NCBI GenBank assembly: GCA_903839085.1
Contig: CAIMBE010000076.1
Span: forward strand, 1-64,000
Origin: an uncultured beta proteobacterium
GTDB lineage: Bacteria; Pseudomonadota; Gammaproteobacteria; Burkholderiales; Burkholderiaceae_C
Direction of reading: 5' to 3'
Length of the DNA stretch: 64,000 nt
Notes under the pieces: generated by a model
The model's input: only the letters and a program-made list of their open reading frames with translations
What the model was told of the DNA's origin: nothing
Database searches by the model: none
Shown: positions 1-7,246 of the stretch, in pieces
How the letters are laid out: every line of letters begins with the position of its first letter
Position numbering within the stretch: position 1 is the first letter of the stretch
Position numbers and translations under genes: made by a program

Positions 1-1499
1 CGCAGCGCGTAGCCAAAGGGCGAAAACAAGAGTCGGCGCAGCAGCAGCACGCCGGCTGCCACCAGAGCCAAGGTGAGGTAGTAGTAGCTGATCTTGCTCG
101 ACAGCCAGGGCGCCGGCCAGACCCCGGTCAGCCCGTTGCTGCCGCCGGTGAAGCTGTCCCATTGAAAGGTGATGGCCCAGGTGATCTGTGCAAAAGCCAG
201 CGTCAGCATCGCCAGGTAAACACCTGACAGACGCACCGCAAACCAGCCAAAGATCAGCGCGCCCAGCGCCGCCACCAGGGGAGCCAGCAGCAGGGATGCT
301 TCCATTGGCAAACCGGCGCTGCGCGCCAGCAGCGCGGCGCCATAGGCACCCAGACCGAAATAGGCAGCGTGCCCGAACGAGTGCATGCCTGCCGGCCCCA
401 TGATGAAGTGCAGGCTGGCCGTGAACAGGGCCGCCACCAGCAGATCGATCATCAGCACCGTGGTGTAGGGCGATGCGGCTGTCACGATCGGCAGCGCCGT
501 CAGCGCCAGTCCCAGCACCCCGGCGGCGACCAGGTAGCTGCGGGAGGCGCCGCGCAGGGGTTCCTCCTGCATGCCGACGTAACGGCTCGGCGCCTGGGCC
601 CGACCCATCAGGCCCCAGGGGCGCGCCACCAGCACCGTGGCCATCACCAGGAATTCCACCACCAGAGTGAGTTTTGAAAACGACAGGCTGATGCCGGCAA
701 TCTGGACCACGCCGAGCCAGATGCAGACCGCCTTGATTTCCGCGATCAGCAGTGCCGCCGCATAAGCGCCCGGGATCGACCCCATGCCGCCCACCACCAC
801 CACCACAAAGGCCGCACCGATGGTGTTGAGGTCCATTTCCAGATTGGCCGGTTCGCGTGCCAGTTGCAGGGCGCCACCAAGTCCGGCCAGCAGGGCGCCC
901 AAGGAAAAGACGGCCGTGAAGAGCCAGGCCTGATTCACACCCAGGGCGCTGACCATGGCACGGTCCTGCGTCGCAGCGCGCACCAGCGTGCCCCAGCGCG
1001 TGCGTGTCAGCAGCAACCAGAGCAGGCCCAGCACCACCGGGCCGACCACGATCATGAACAGGTCGTAGGACGGGAACGCGCGTCCAAGAATCTGCACCGC
1101 GCCGCGCAGGCCCGGTGCCCGCGGACCGAGCAGTTCATCGGGCCCCCAGAACCAGAGCACGGCGTCCTTGATCACCAGCACCAGCGCAAACGTGGCCAGC
1201 AACTGGAACAGTTCCGGCGCCTTGTAGATGCGCCGCAGCAGCGTCATTTCAATCAGGGCACCCAGCACCCCGACCACCAGCGGCGCCAGCAGCACGCAAG
1301 GCCAGAAGCCGATCACGCCGCCCAAGCGTGCCACCAGGGTGTAGGCGACATAGATGCCGACCATGAAGAACGAGCCGTGCGCAAAATTGACGATGCGCGT
1401 GACGCCAAAGATCAGCGACAGGCCGACCGCCACCAGAAACAGCGACGAAGCACCGGCCAGCCCATTAAGCAACTGGGCCAAAAAGCCCGAAAAGTCCAT
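1..1499 (-). CDS. Fused LivH-LivM branched-chain-type ABC permease (partial, 3' end off window)
   Basis: This is an open minus-strand frame missed by the ORF track because it runs off the left edge. It begins at ATG (1499) with MDFSGFLAQLLNGLAG and gives about 499 residues. The first ~290 residues are LivH-like (SLIFGVTRIVNFAHGSFFMV, then a GGMGSIPGAYAAAL segment). The same frame then continues into a LivM-like half (LHFIMGPAGMHSFGHAAYFG, GVYLAMLTLAFAQ). It therefore encodes both inner-membrane permease halves in one chain. The binding protein at 1796-3001 lies just upstream in the same direction. The substrate is unknown; the neighbouring nicotinate-type genes suggest an N-heteroaromatic acid or a breakdown product. 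The ATPase genes would be expected beyond position 1. Confidence 0.88.
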   Translation of the reverse strand, partial: MDFSGFLAQLLNGLAGASSLFLVAVGLSLIFGVTRIVNFAHGSFFMVGIYVAYTLVARLGGVIGFWPCVLLAPLVVGVLGALIEMTLLRRIYKAPELFQLLATFALVLVIKDAVLWFWGPDELLGPRAPGLRGAVQILGRAFPSYDLFMIVVGPVVLGLLWLLLTRTRWGTLVRAATQDRAMVSALGVNQAWLFTAVFSLGALLAGLGGALQLAREPANLEMDLNTIGAAFVVVVVGGMGSIPGAYAAALLIAEIKAVCIWLGVVQIAGISLSFSKLTLVVEFLVMATVLVARPWGLMGRAQAPSRYVGMQEEPLRGASRSYLVAAGVLGLALTALPIVTAASPYTTVLMIDLLVAALFTASLHFIMGPAGMHSFGHAAYFGLGAYGAALLARSAGLPMEASLLLAPLVAALGALIFGWFAVRLSGVYLAMLTLAFAQITWAITFQWDSFTGGSNGLTGVWPAPWLSSKISYYYLTLALVAAGVLLLRRLLFSPFGYAL

Positions 1500-1587
1500 T
1501 CGATTCCTTCAGAAATTGCTCAAAGTATCCTGGTTCGCCATCGCGAGCTTCCCCGATCCGGCCCGATGCCTTACACGGACCCTAAAC

Positions 1588-1660
1588 CGTCATCGCGAGC
1601 GTAGCGTGGCGATCCATGGCTTCAGGGGTCATGGATTGCTTCACTTCGTTCGCAATGACG
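1588..1660. repeat. REP-like dispersed palindrome
   Basis: The sequence CGTCATCGCGAGCGTAGCG...GGCGATCCATGG...CGTTCGCAATGACG has ends that are inverted versions of each other (CGTCATCGCGA / CGCAATGACG) around a CCATGG-like centre. The same family recurs in at least nine other gaps of this window. Confidence 0.8.
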
Positions 1661-1770
1661 GCGTGGGCTCGCAACGACGGCGTGGGCTCGCAACGACGGC
1701 GTGGGCTCGCAACGACGGCGTGGGTTTGCAATGACGGCGTGGGCTCGCGATGACGGCGTGGGTTTGCGAT
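1657..1770. repeat. Tandem array, six 19-bp units
   Basis: Six contiguous copies of GACGGCGTGGGCTCGCAAC were counted base by base. The first three are identical and the last three carry TTTGC or GAT variants. The array grows out of the distal end of the REP-like element at 1588-1660, so it looks like an expansion of the REP tail. It lies between the binding-protein gene and the fused permease gene. Confidence 0.9.
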
Positions 1771-1795
1771 GGCGATTTGTTTTGCTGGCTGGCCG

Positions 1796-3001
1796 TCAGT
1801 CGGGAGCGCGCAGCTTGGCAACCTCGGCATCGCTCGGAAGGTACTTGGCGCCGTCGAAGTAGCTGTAATCGACCATCATGCCTTTGCTGCCATCGTTTTT
1901 GGTCTTGCCCACAAACGCACCCATGGTCGACTGGTTGTCCTGGGCGCGGTAGGTGATCTTGCCAAACGGGGTGTCAACCTGCAGGCCCTTGAAGGCCGCC
2001 ACCAGCTTCTCGGTGTCGCTGCTGCCGGCTCTCTTCAGACCGGCCGCGATCGACTTGACGGCCGAGTAACCCACCACCGAACCCAGGCGCGGGTAGTCCT
2101 TGAACTTGCCCTGATAGGCCGCCAGAAAGGCCTTGTGCTCAGCCGTCTGGATGCCGTTCCAGGGATAGCCGGTCACGATCCAGCCGTTCGGTGCTTCTTC
2201 CTTCAGGGGGTCCAGGTACTCGGGCTCACCGGTCAGCACGCTCACCACCTCGCGGCCCTGGAACAGGCCGCGCGTATTGCCCTCGCGCACGAACTTGGAC
2301 AGGTCGGCACCGAACAGCACGTTGAAGATCGCGTCCGGCTTGGCGTCGGCCAAGGCCTGCACCACGCTGCCGGCGTCAAGCTTGCCCAGCGGCGGCGCCT
2401 GTTCGGCCACAAACTCCACATCGGGCTGCGCCGCCTTGAGCAGCTGCTTGAAGGCTGCTACCGCCGACTGGCCGTATTCGTAGTTGGGGTAGACAAGGGC
2501 CCAGCGCTTCTTCTTCAGCTTGGCCGCCTCCGGCACCAGCATGGCAGCCTGCATGTAGGTTCCGGGGCGCAAGCGGTAGGTGTACCTGTTGCCGCTGCCC
2601 CAGATGATCTTGTCGGTCAGCGGCTCGCCAGCCAGGAAGAAGAACTTCTTCTGCTTGGCAAAGTCGGCCACGGCCAGACCCGTGTTGGACAGGAAGGTGC
2701 CCATCAGCACGTCGATCTGTTCACGCGAGATCAGCTCTTCGGCCACGCGCACGGCATCGCCCGGATTGGCGTTGTCGTCGCGCGTGATCAGTTCGATCTT
2801 TTTGCCATTGACGCCGCCAGCCGCATTGACCTCGTCCACGGCGAGCTCCATGCCCTTCTTGTAGGGCTCCAGGAAAGCCGGCTGCGCCTTGTAGCTGTTG
2901 ACCTCCCCGATCTTGATCACCCCCTGCGCATGCGCTGCGGGCAGCAAAGCGCAGGTCATGGCAAAGCCGGCCGCGTACAGCATCGTTCTCAGCATCTTCA
3001 T
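1796..3001 (-). CDS. ABC transporter periplasmic binding protein (Liv/Peripla_BP_6 type)
   Basis: The protein has 401 residues. It starts with a clear Sec signal peptide (MKMLRTMLYAAGFAMTCALL, likely cleavage after AHA) followed by GVIKIGEVNSYKAQPAFLEPYKKGM, typical of class I periplasmic binding proteins of branched-chain-type importers. A type I fold is suggested by VNGKKIELITRDD and the GYPWNGIQTAEHKAFLAAY region. It is upstream of, and co-directional with, the fused LivHM gene, separated by a REP element and a 19-bp tandem array. The ligand cannot be read from sequence; an aromatic or heteroaromatic carboxylate is inferred from context. Confidence 0.85.
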   Translation of the reverse strand: MKMLRTMLYAAGFAMTCALLPAAHAQGVIKIGEVNSYKAQPAFLEPYKKGMELAVDEVNAAGGVNGKKIELITRDDNANPGDAVRVAEELISREQIDVLMGTFLSNTGLAVADFAKQKKFFFLAGEPLTDKIIWGSGNRYTYRLRPGTYMQAAMLVPEAAKLKKKRWALVYPNYEYGQSAVAAFKQLLKAAQPDVEFVAEQAPPLGKLDAGSVVQALADAKPDAIFNVLFGADLSKFVREGNTRGLFQGREVVSVLTGEPEYLDPLKEEAPNGWIVTGYPWNGIQTAEHKAFLAAYQGKFKDYPRLGSVVGYSAVKSIAAGLKRAGSSDTEKLVAAFKGLQVDTPFGKITYRAQDNQSTMGAFVGKTKNDGSKGMMVDYSYFDGAKYLPSDAEVAKLRAPD

Positions 3002-3085
3002 GTCAAAGTCTCCTCATAAAAACAAAAGTTAAAACCCCAGGTCGATCAACAACATTGGAACGGGCCATTGCCAACGCCCGGAAAT

Positions 3086-3203
3086 GTCATTGCGATTGCC
3101 GCGTCGCTGCGCTCCTCGCAATGACGGCCAGCGCGGCAATCCATGGCCGCAGCGATGGTGCTCCGGCATGGATCGCGACGGCCTGCGGCCTCGCGATGAC
3201 GAG
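3086..3203. repeat. REP-like elements (two adjoining copies)
   Basis: GTCATTGCG...CTCCTCGCAATGACGG is followed by GCGGCAATCCATGG and then GGATCGCGACGGCCTGCGGCCTCGCGATGACGAG. It matches the dispersed REP-like family and fills most of the 215-bp gap between the DUF1185 gene and the binding-protein gene. Confidence 0.75.
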
Positions 3204-3230
3204 TTAGGCACTTTAGCAATTGCATATCCC

Positions 3231-3815
3231 TTAGCGCAGGCCGTCCTGGCCCACGATCTCGCTGACCTGCAAACCACCAATGCGCGGCAACGGCCGCCCA
3301 CTGGCGGTGACAGCCACGGCGACCACGATCTCGTTGGCGCGCGGTGCATCGCTGACGCGAGCCTCCATTGCGTCAAAGTGGCTGCGCACAAAGGCCGCAT
3401 CCTTGTGCCCCAGCGGCACGTCCAGTGCGCTGCCAAGGCCGCCCATCTTCTTGGCCGAGGGCACCAGCGCCGCGCCTTTTTCGACCGCCTTGCGCAGCGG
3501 CGCGCCGAGCTTGGGATGAAGAATGGCCGCCGCGTGTTCCAACTCCCCGGCCTCGCCCACGATCGCACCCTTGCCGTAACTCTGCGCCTGCGCCGGCGTG
3601 ATGCCCAGCGCGTCGACACACTTCTTGCCGAGCAGGCCGCCGAGTTCTTCGCCGATGGCGATCAACGCGTCGAGCTCTGGCGCGTACTTGCCGGCGTAAG
3701 GGTTTTCAATCACCGCCATGGCCAGTGCCCGGCGCGTCGGCGGGGTGACGCGCTGACCCATTTCAATCAGGGTCTCATCAACCTGGACAATGATCTTTCG
3801 AATTTTGGCGCTCAT
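3231..3815 (-). CDS. AA_synth/DUF1185 family protein, copy 1
   Basis: The protein has 194 residues (MSAKIRKIIVQVDETLIEMG). It contains the conserved landmarks of the 'amino acid synthesis' family: ENPYAGKY, a YGKGAIVGEAGELEHAAA segment, LDVPLGHKDAAFVRSHFDAM and a C-terminal RIGGL. No signal peptide or membrane segment is visible. It is a paralogue of the next gene upstream (3852-4493), which shares the same landmarks and is 36 bp away, so the two may form a heteromer. The biochemical role of the family is not established to my knowledge. Its place in an operon with UPF0280, 6-hydroxynicotinate reductase and enamidase suggests work on a ring-reduced or ring-opened intermediate. Confidence 0.85.
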   Translation of the reverse strand: MSAKIRKIIVQVDETLIEMGQRVTPPTRRALAMAVIENPYAGKYAPELDALIAIGEELGGLLGKKCVDALGITPAQAQSYGKGAIVGEAGELEHAAAILHPKLGAPLRKAVEKGAALVPSAKKMGGLGSALDVPLGHKDAAFVRSHFDAMEARVSDAPRANEIVVAVAVTASGRPLPRIGGLQVSEIVGQDGLR

Positions 3816-3851
3816 GGTCTTTCCTTCAGATAGTGCGAATGGTGAGGGAAT

Positions 3852-4493
3852 TCAGCGCAAGCCGTCCCACTTGCCGATGGCGCTCGCAGCCAGGCCGCCA
3901 ACGCGGGCGTGAATGCGCGGCCCGGTGCTCATCGCCAGAATGTAAACAATCTCCTGGGCCGACGGCGCACCCGCAACGCGGACTTCCATCGCATCAAAAT
4001 GACTGCGCACATAACTGGCGTTGATGTGTGTCAGCGGCACGTCCAGCGCAGCCCCCGGCGCGCCGACCTTCTTGGTCGACGGCACGATCGCCAGCGCATT
4101 GCCCGGCTGGCCGGTCTTGTGCCCGTCCTGCCCCTTGGCGTAGCTGCCAAGGTCACCCTTCCAGCCCAGTAGTTCGCGCATTGCGTAGCCGCCAGGCACA
4201 TGCCAGAGCGCACCGTGCTCCAGTTCCCCGGCGGCGCCGATGATGGCCCCTTTGCCATAACCCTCGATCTGCTGGGCCGGCACCTGCATGGCGGCGAGCA
4301 AACGCCGCGCCATCTCGACGCCCACCGGTTGCAGTTCATCCATCATGGGCAGGATGTTGGGCTCATAGCGACCGGCAAAGGGATTGGTCAGCACGGCACC
4401 GATCGCGCCACGCAGCAGCGGCGTTGCCGCGACCGGACCAAACTCGTGGTGGATCTCCTCGACCTGCGTAAAGATGCGTCTGATTTCAATCAT
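3852..4493 (-). CDS. AA_synth/DUF1185 family protein, copy 2
   Basis: The protein has 213 residues (MIEIRRIFTQVEEIHHEFGP). It shares with copy 1 the motifs TNPFAGRYEPN, EGYGKGAIIGAAGELEHGA, ALDVPLTHINASYVRSHFDAM and ARVGGLAAS. It is longer than copy 1 by an insertion around GWKGDLGSYAKGQDGHKTGQPGN. It lies between the UPF0280 gene (upstream) and copy 1 (downstream), all on the minus strand with short gaps, so co-transcription is likely. Function unknown. The two copies are diverged enough that they are not a recent duplication. Confidence 0.85.
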   Translation of the reverse strand: MIEIRRIFTQVEEIHHEFGPVAATPLLRGAIGAVLTNPFAGRYEPNILPMMDELQPVGVEMARRLLAAMQVPAQQIEGYGKGAIIGAAGELEHGALWHVPGGYAMRELLGWKGDLGSYAKGQDGHKTGQPGNALAIVPSTKKVGAPGAALDVPLTHINASYVRSHFDAMEVRVAGAPSAQEIVYILAMSTGPRIHARVGGLAASAIGKWDGLR

Positions 4494-4515
4494 GACTGTG
4501 CGTCCATCCCGTTAT

Positions 4516-5496
4516 TCATGCAAATACCGCGCCAGTTTGCAGCGTCGTCAGCGCGAGGCCAGTGCTCTTTGTCATTGCGAGCGCAGCGCGGCAATCCATG
4601 CATGGATCGCCACAGGCCTGCGGCCTTCGCGATGACGACCGTGCATCGCGCTGTTCGGTTGTCACGATCTGCTGCTGGCAAACCAGCGCCGCCGACCAGA
4701 TCAGGCCGGCACGCTGCAAGGCCTGCGCACGCAGCAGTCCGGCGTGCAAGGCCTGTCGCACCAGATTGGGTTCCAGCGCTGGCACATCGACGGTGACTGG
4801 AATTTCGCCCAGGTCCGAATCGTCCTTGAGCTCGCAGGCGGGTCTGCGCACGATGCGCGCATCGAGCAGATCGACGGCGTTGGCAATCACGGTTGCGGCC
4901 GCATCTGCCGCTGCCGCCGTGCCGGCCAGCACTGTCACGCTGTCGGCAATTCCGAGCGAAAAGCTGCGCCCGCGCCAGCCGCTGGTGGCCACGCCGCGCA
5001 CCGGCATCGGGCTTGTCACTTCAAACTGTCCATCACTGCGGATGCCGCTGCGCAGTGCCGGTGCATCCAGGCGCGCCAGATCGGCATAAAGACCGACGCG
5101 CACCGACTGTGACGGCGCGAGGTACAGGGCGATGTCGCCACCGTTGTTGATCCAGGCGCGCCGCACACCGGCTTTGGCATAGCAGCAGACAAGCTCCTCG
5201 GCGACGGCGCCCGCCACCGCCGCCATCGGCGTGATGTAGCTGCTGGAAAAAGGCTGGCAGGCCTGCCACATGCGTCTGGCAACCGGTCCGTGCAATGGGC
5301 AATGTCTCTGCACCGGCAAACGCAGCAGTGGCAGTTCCTGCACCAGTTCGTCGAGCACGCCCGAAAAGCGCTGCCACGCCGCTTCATGCGCTGCGTTCAA
5401 CGCGGCGGCACTGCCCTCGGCACCGATGATGATGTCGATCGGACCGTGCTGGAAATGCCAGCGACCGTCAGGGAATCGTGCGCGCGATGCAGTCAT
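4516..5496 (-). CDS. UPF0280 family protein with a REP-encoded C-terminus
   Basis: The protein has 326 residues. The first ~280 look like the UPF0280/ApbE-like fold: GPIDIIIGAEG, FSSSYITPMAAVAGAVAEEL, RAWINNGGDIALYL, GVATSGWRGRSFSLGIADSVTVLA and ADAAATVIANAVD. The last ~45 residues (from about RDARSSSRRPQACGD) are read from a REP-like element (4571-4638) and the bases after it, so the native stop was probably lost or displaced. It starts 15 bp after the 6-hydroxynicotinate reductase stop, so it is translated from the same message. The role is unknown; flavin or nicotinate-ring chemistry is suggested only by context. Confidence 0.82.
   Translation of the reverse strand: MTASRARFPDGRWHFQHGPIDIIIGAEGSAAALNAAHEAAWQRFSGVLDELVQELPLLRLPVQRHCPLHGPVARRMWQACQPFSSSYITPMAAVAGAVAEELVCCYAKAGVRRAWINNGGDIALYLAPSQSVRVGLYADLARLDAPALRSGIRSDGQFEVTSPMPVRGVATSGWRGRSFSLGIADSVTVLAGTAAAADAAATVIANAVDLLDARIVRRPACELKDDSDLGEIPVTVDVPALEPNLVRQALHAGLLRAQALQRAGLIWSAALVCQQQIVTTEQRDARSSSRRPQACGDPCMDCRAALAMTKSTGLALTTLQTGAVFA
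4571..4638. repeat. REP-like element inside the 3' end of the UPF0280 gene
   Basis: GTCATTGCGAGCGCAGCGCGGCAATCCATG...GGATCGCCACAGG...CTTCGCGATGACGA matches the dispersed REP family but lies within the open reading frame of the UPF0280 gene, contributing codons to its C-terminus. Confidence 0.75.
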
Positions 5497-5511
5497 GGCC
5501 TTTTGTGCGTT

Positions 5512-7044
5512 TCAGCCGAGCATGGGCGGCTGCCCCAGCGGCCATGGATTGCTGGCAGAACACTGCAACCACTGACGCTCCAGCGGTGCACCTTCGCTGT
5601 GCCACGCGCCCCGGCGCAGCGCGTCTTCCAACGTGCGCACGTAGTCCATGTGCCCGCCCAGGGCGCGGTAGTCGGCCAACGTCATGCTGAACTCGATCGG
5701 CGCAATGATGGCCGGCGTGGGCACGGTACCAAAACTGTTGTCGGGCATGCGCATCACATCGACCATCACCGTGATGCCGCCGCCCGGCCAGACGTAGGCC
5801 GGGGCCCCGCCGCAGGTGACGTTCACAAGGGCGTTCTTGATGGCCCGCGTCAGCAGCACCGGGTTCCCGGTGACACCGGCGCGCAGGCTGCCACCGGCGC
5901 CGGCAAGGAAAAGAACGGTGGTCAGGGAGGGTTCGCAGTTTTCGCCGATGCGCTCCACCACGGCGCGCACCTCTGACGGCATCGGCTGTTCGATCGGTTG
6001 CAGCGCCTGATCGAGGATGTACCAGCCGGCATGCTCGCCCGTGGTCGAGGTCATCAGCAGGCGCAAGCCGGGCCAGGCTACTTTGGCATCCCAGCCCTCG
6101 ATGATGGCCAGCGGGTCTGCAATGTCGGTGCCGCCCCAGCCGGTTCCTGGATTGGCCACCTGAAAGTAGCGCCCGGGCGTGGACCTGCGACCGCGCATCC
6201 GGATGCCTGAGGCGCGCATGTCCAGACAGCGTCCGGCCTGATGTTCGGTAAGCACACCGGTGATGTGATCGTCGACCACGACCACTTCGTCGGCCTTGCC
6301 CAACAATTGCTCGGCGAAAATGCCCACTGTCGCCGAACCGCAACCCACGCGCATGCGCTGTTCCTCAACCCCATTGACGATCGGCGCGCGGCCGGCCTGG
6401 ATCAGCACCTCGGAGCCACCCTCGATCGAGAGCGCGACGGCCTGCTTGTTGCCCAGCGCCGTCATCATCTCGACCGTCACCCGACCCTCTTTCTTGCTGC
6501 CGCCAGTGAGGTGGTGCACACCGCCCAGGGAGAGCATCTGCGAGCCGTATTCGGCGGTCGTCACATGGCCGACCACTTCGCCCTTGCAGCGGACATTGGC
6601 CTGCTCGGCACCCAGGAACCGATCGGTATCGATCTTCACCTTCAAGCTGCAGTAGCTGAAGATTCCCTCTGTCACCACCGTCACCGTATCGACTCCCGCG
6701 ACCTTCGATGAAACAATGAACGGCGCGGGCTTGTAGTCGGGATAGGTGGTCGATGAACCGACACCGGTAATGAACACATCGTCGCCCGTCAGCAGCGCGC
6801 CGCCCCGCGCTGGCGCGGCGTCGTCAAGGCTTTCGCGCGCGGCAAAGGGAACCAGCGCCGGCTCGGCCTGGCTGAGTTCGCGCCGCAGCATCAGAACCGG
6901 ATCGACACGCACCAAGGCACCGCCGCGATTGGCATAGCGGTCGCAGGCGCCGCTGCGCCCATCCGTGATCTGGCACAGCACCGGGCACGCATTGCACGCA
7001 ATCTTCTGGCGTCGTGCAGCGTCAATCTTTGTGGGTCCAGTCAT
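5512..7044 (-). CDS. hnr: 6-hydroxynicotinate reductase-like Fe-S flavoprotein
   Basis: The protein has 510 residues. The N-terminus carries a cysteine set (KIACNACPVLCQITDGRSGACDRY) fit for a [4Fe-4S] cluster. Further landmarks are TEGIFSYCSLKVKIDTDRFLG, CKGEVVGHVTTAEYGSQMLSLGG and GGTDIADPLAIIEGWD. From family knowledge, this enzyme reduces 6-hydroxynicotinate to 1,4,5,6-tetrahydro-6-oxonicotinate in nicotinate fermentation by Eubacterium barkeri and in some proteobacteria. The presence of an enamidase and a Mo hydroxylase in the same strand supports that pathway. Assignment is by recalled motifs and context, not by a search; a related N-heteroaromatic substrate is possible. Confidence 0.78.
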   Translation of the reverse strand: MTGPTKIDAARRQKIACNACPVLCQITDGRSGACDRYANRGGALVRVDPVLMLRRELSQAEPALVPFAARESLDDAAPARGGALLTGDDVFITGVGSSTTYPDYKPAPFIVSSKVAGVDTVTVVTEGIFSYCSLKVKIDTDRFLGAEQANVRCKGEVVGHVTTAEYGSQMLSLGGVHHLTGGSKKEGRVTVEMMTALGNKQAVALSIEGGSEVLIQAGRAPIVNGVEEQRMRVGCGSATVGIFAEQLLGKADEVVVVDDHITGVLTEHQAGRCLDMRASGIRMRGRRSTPGRYFQVANPGTGWGGTDIADPLAIIEGWDAKVAWPGLRLLMTSTTGEHAGWYILDQALQPIEQPMPSEVRAVVERIGENCEPSLTTVLFLAGAGGSLRAGVTGNPVLLTRAIKNALVNVTCGGAPAYVWPGGGITVMVDVMRMPDNSFGTVPTPAIIAPIEFSMTLADYRALGGHMDYVRTLEDALRRGAWHSEGAPLERQWLQCSASNPWPLGQPPMLG

Positions 7045-7073
7045 GGTTGCAAATATAGCGTGAGTTTTATTTG

Positions 7074-7246
7074 TTGATGTTTACGGAATTCAAGACACCG
7101 CTTTCGTCATCGCGAGCCCCTGAGCAGAACGTCACTGCGAGCGTAGCGCGGCAGTCCATGCCCCCGGACTTCCTGGATTGCCGCGTCGCCAAGCTCCTCG
7201 CGATGACGATCGGGACTGTCATGATTCATGGAGTTTTCGATCATGG
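7074..7246. repeat. ~173-bp direct repeat, copy A
   Basis: TTGATGTTTACGGAATTCAAGACACC, then a REP-like core, then ACTGTCATGATTCATGGAGTTTTCGATCA. It is nearly identical over its full length to 10870-11042. It overlaps the 3' end of the molybdenum hydroxylase gene, which reads through into it for about 45 codons. Confidence 0.85.

Noticed and set aside
1657-1770. CRISPR-like array
   Set aside because: The 19-bp units are directly abutting with no spacers, so it is a simple tandem repeat.
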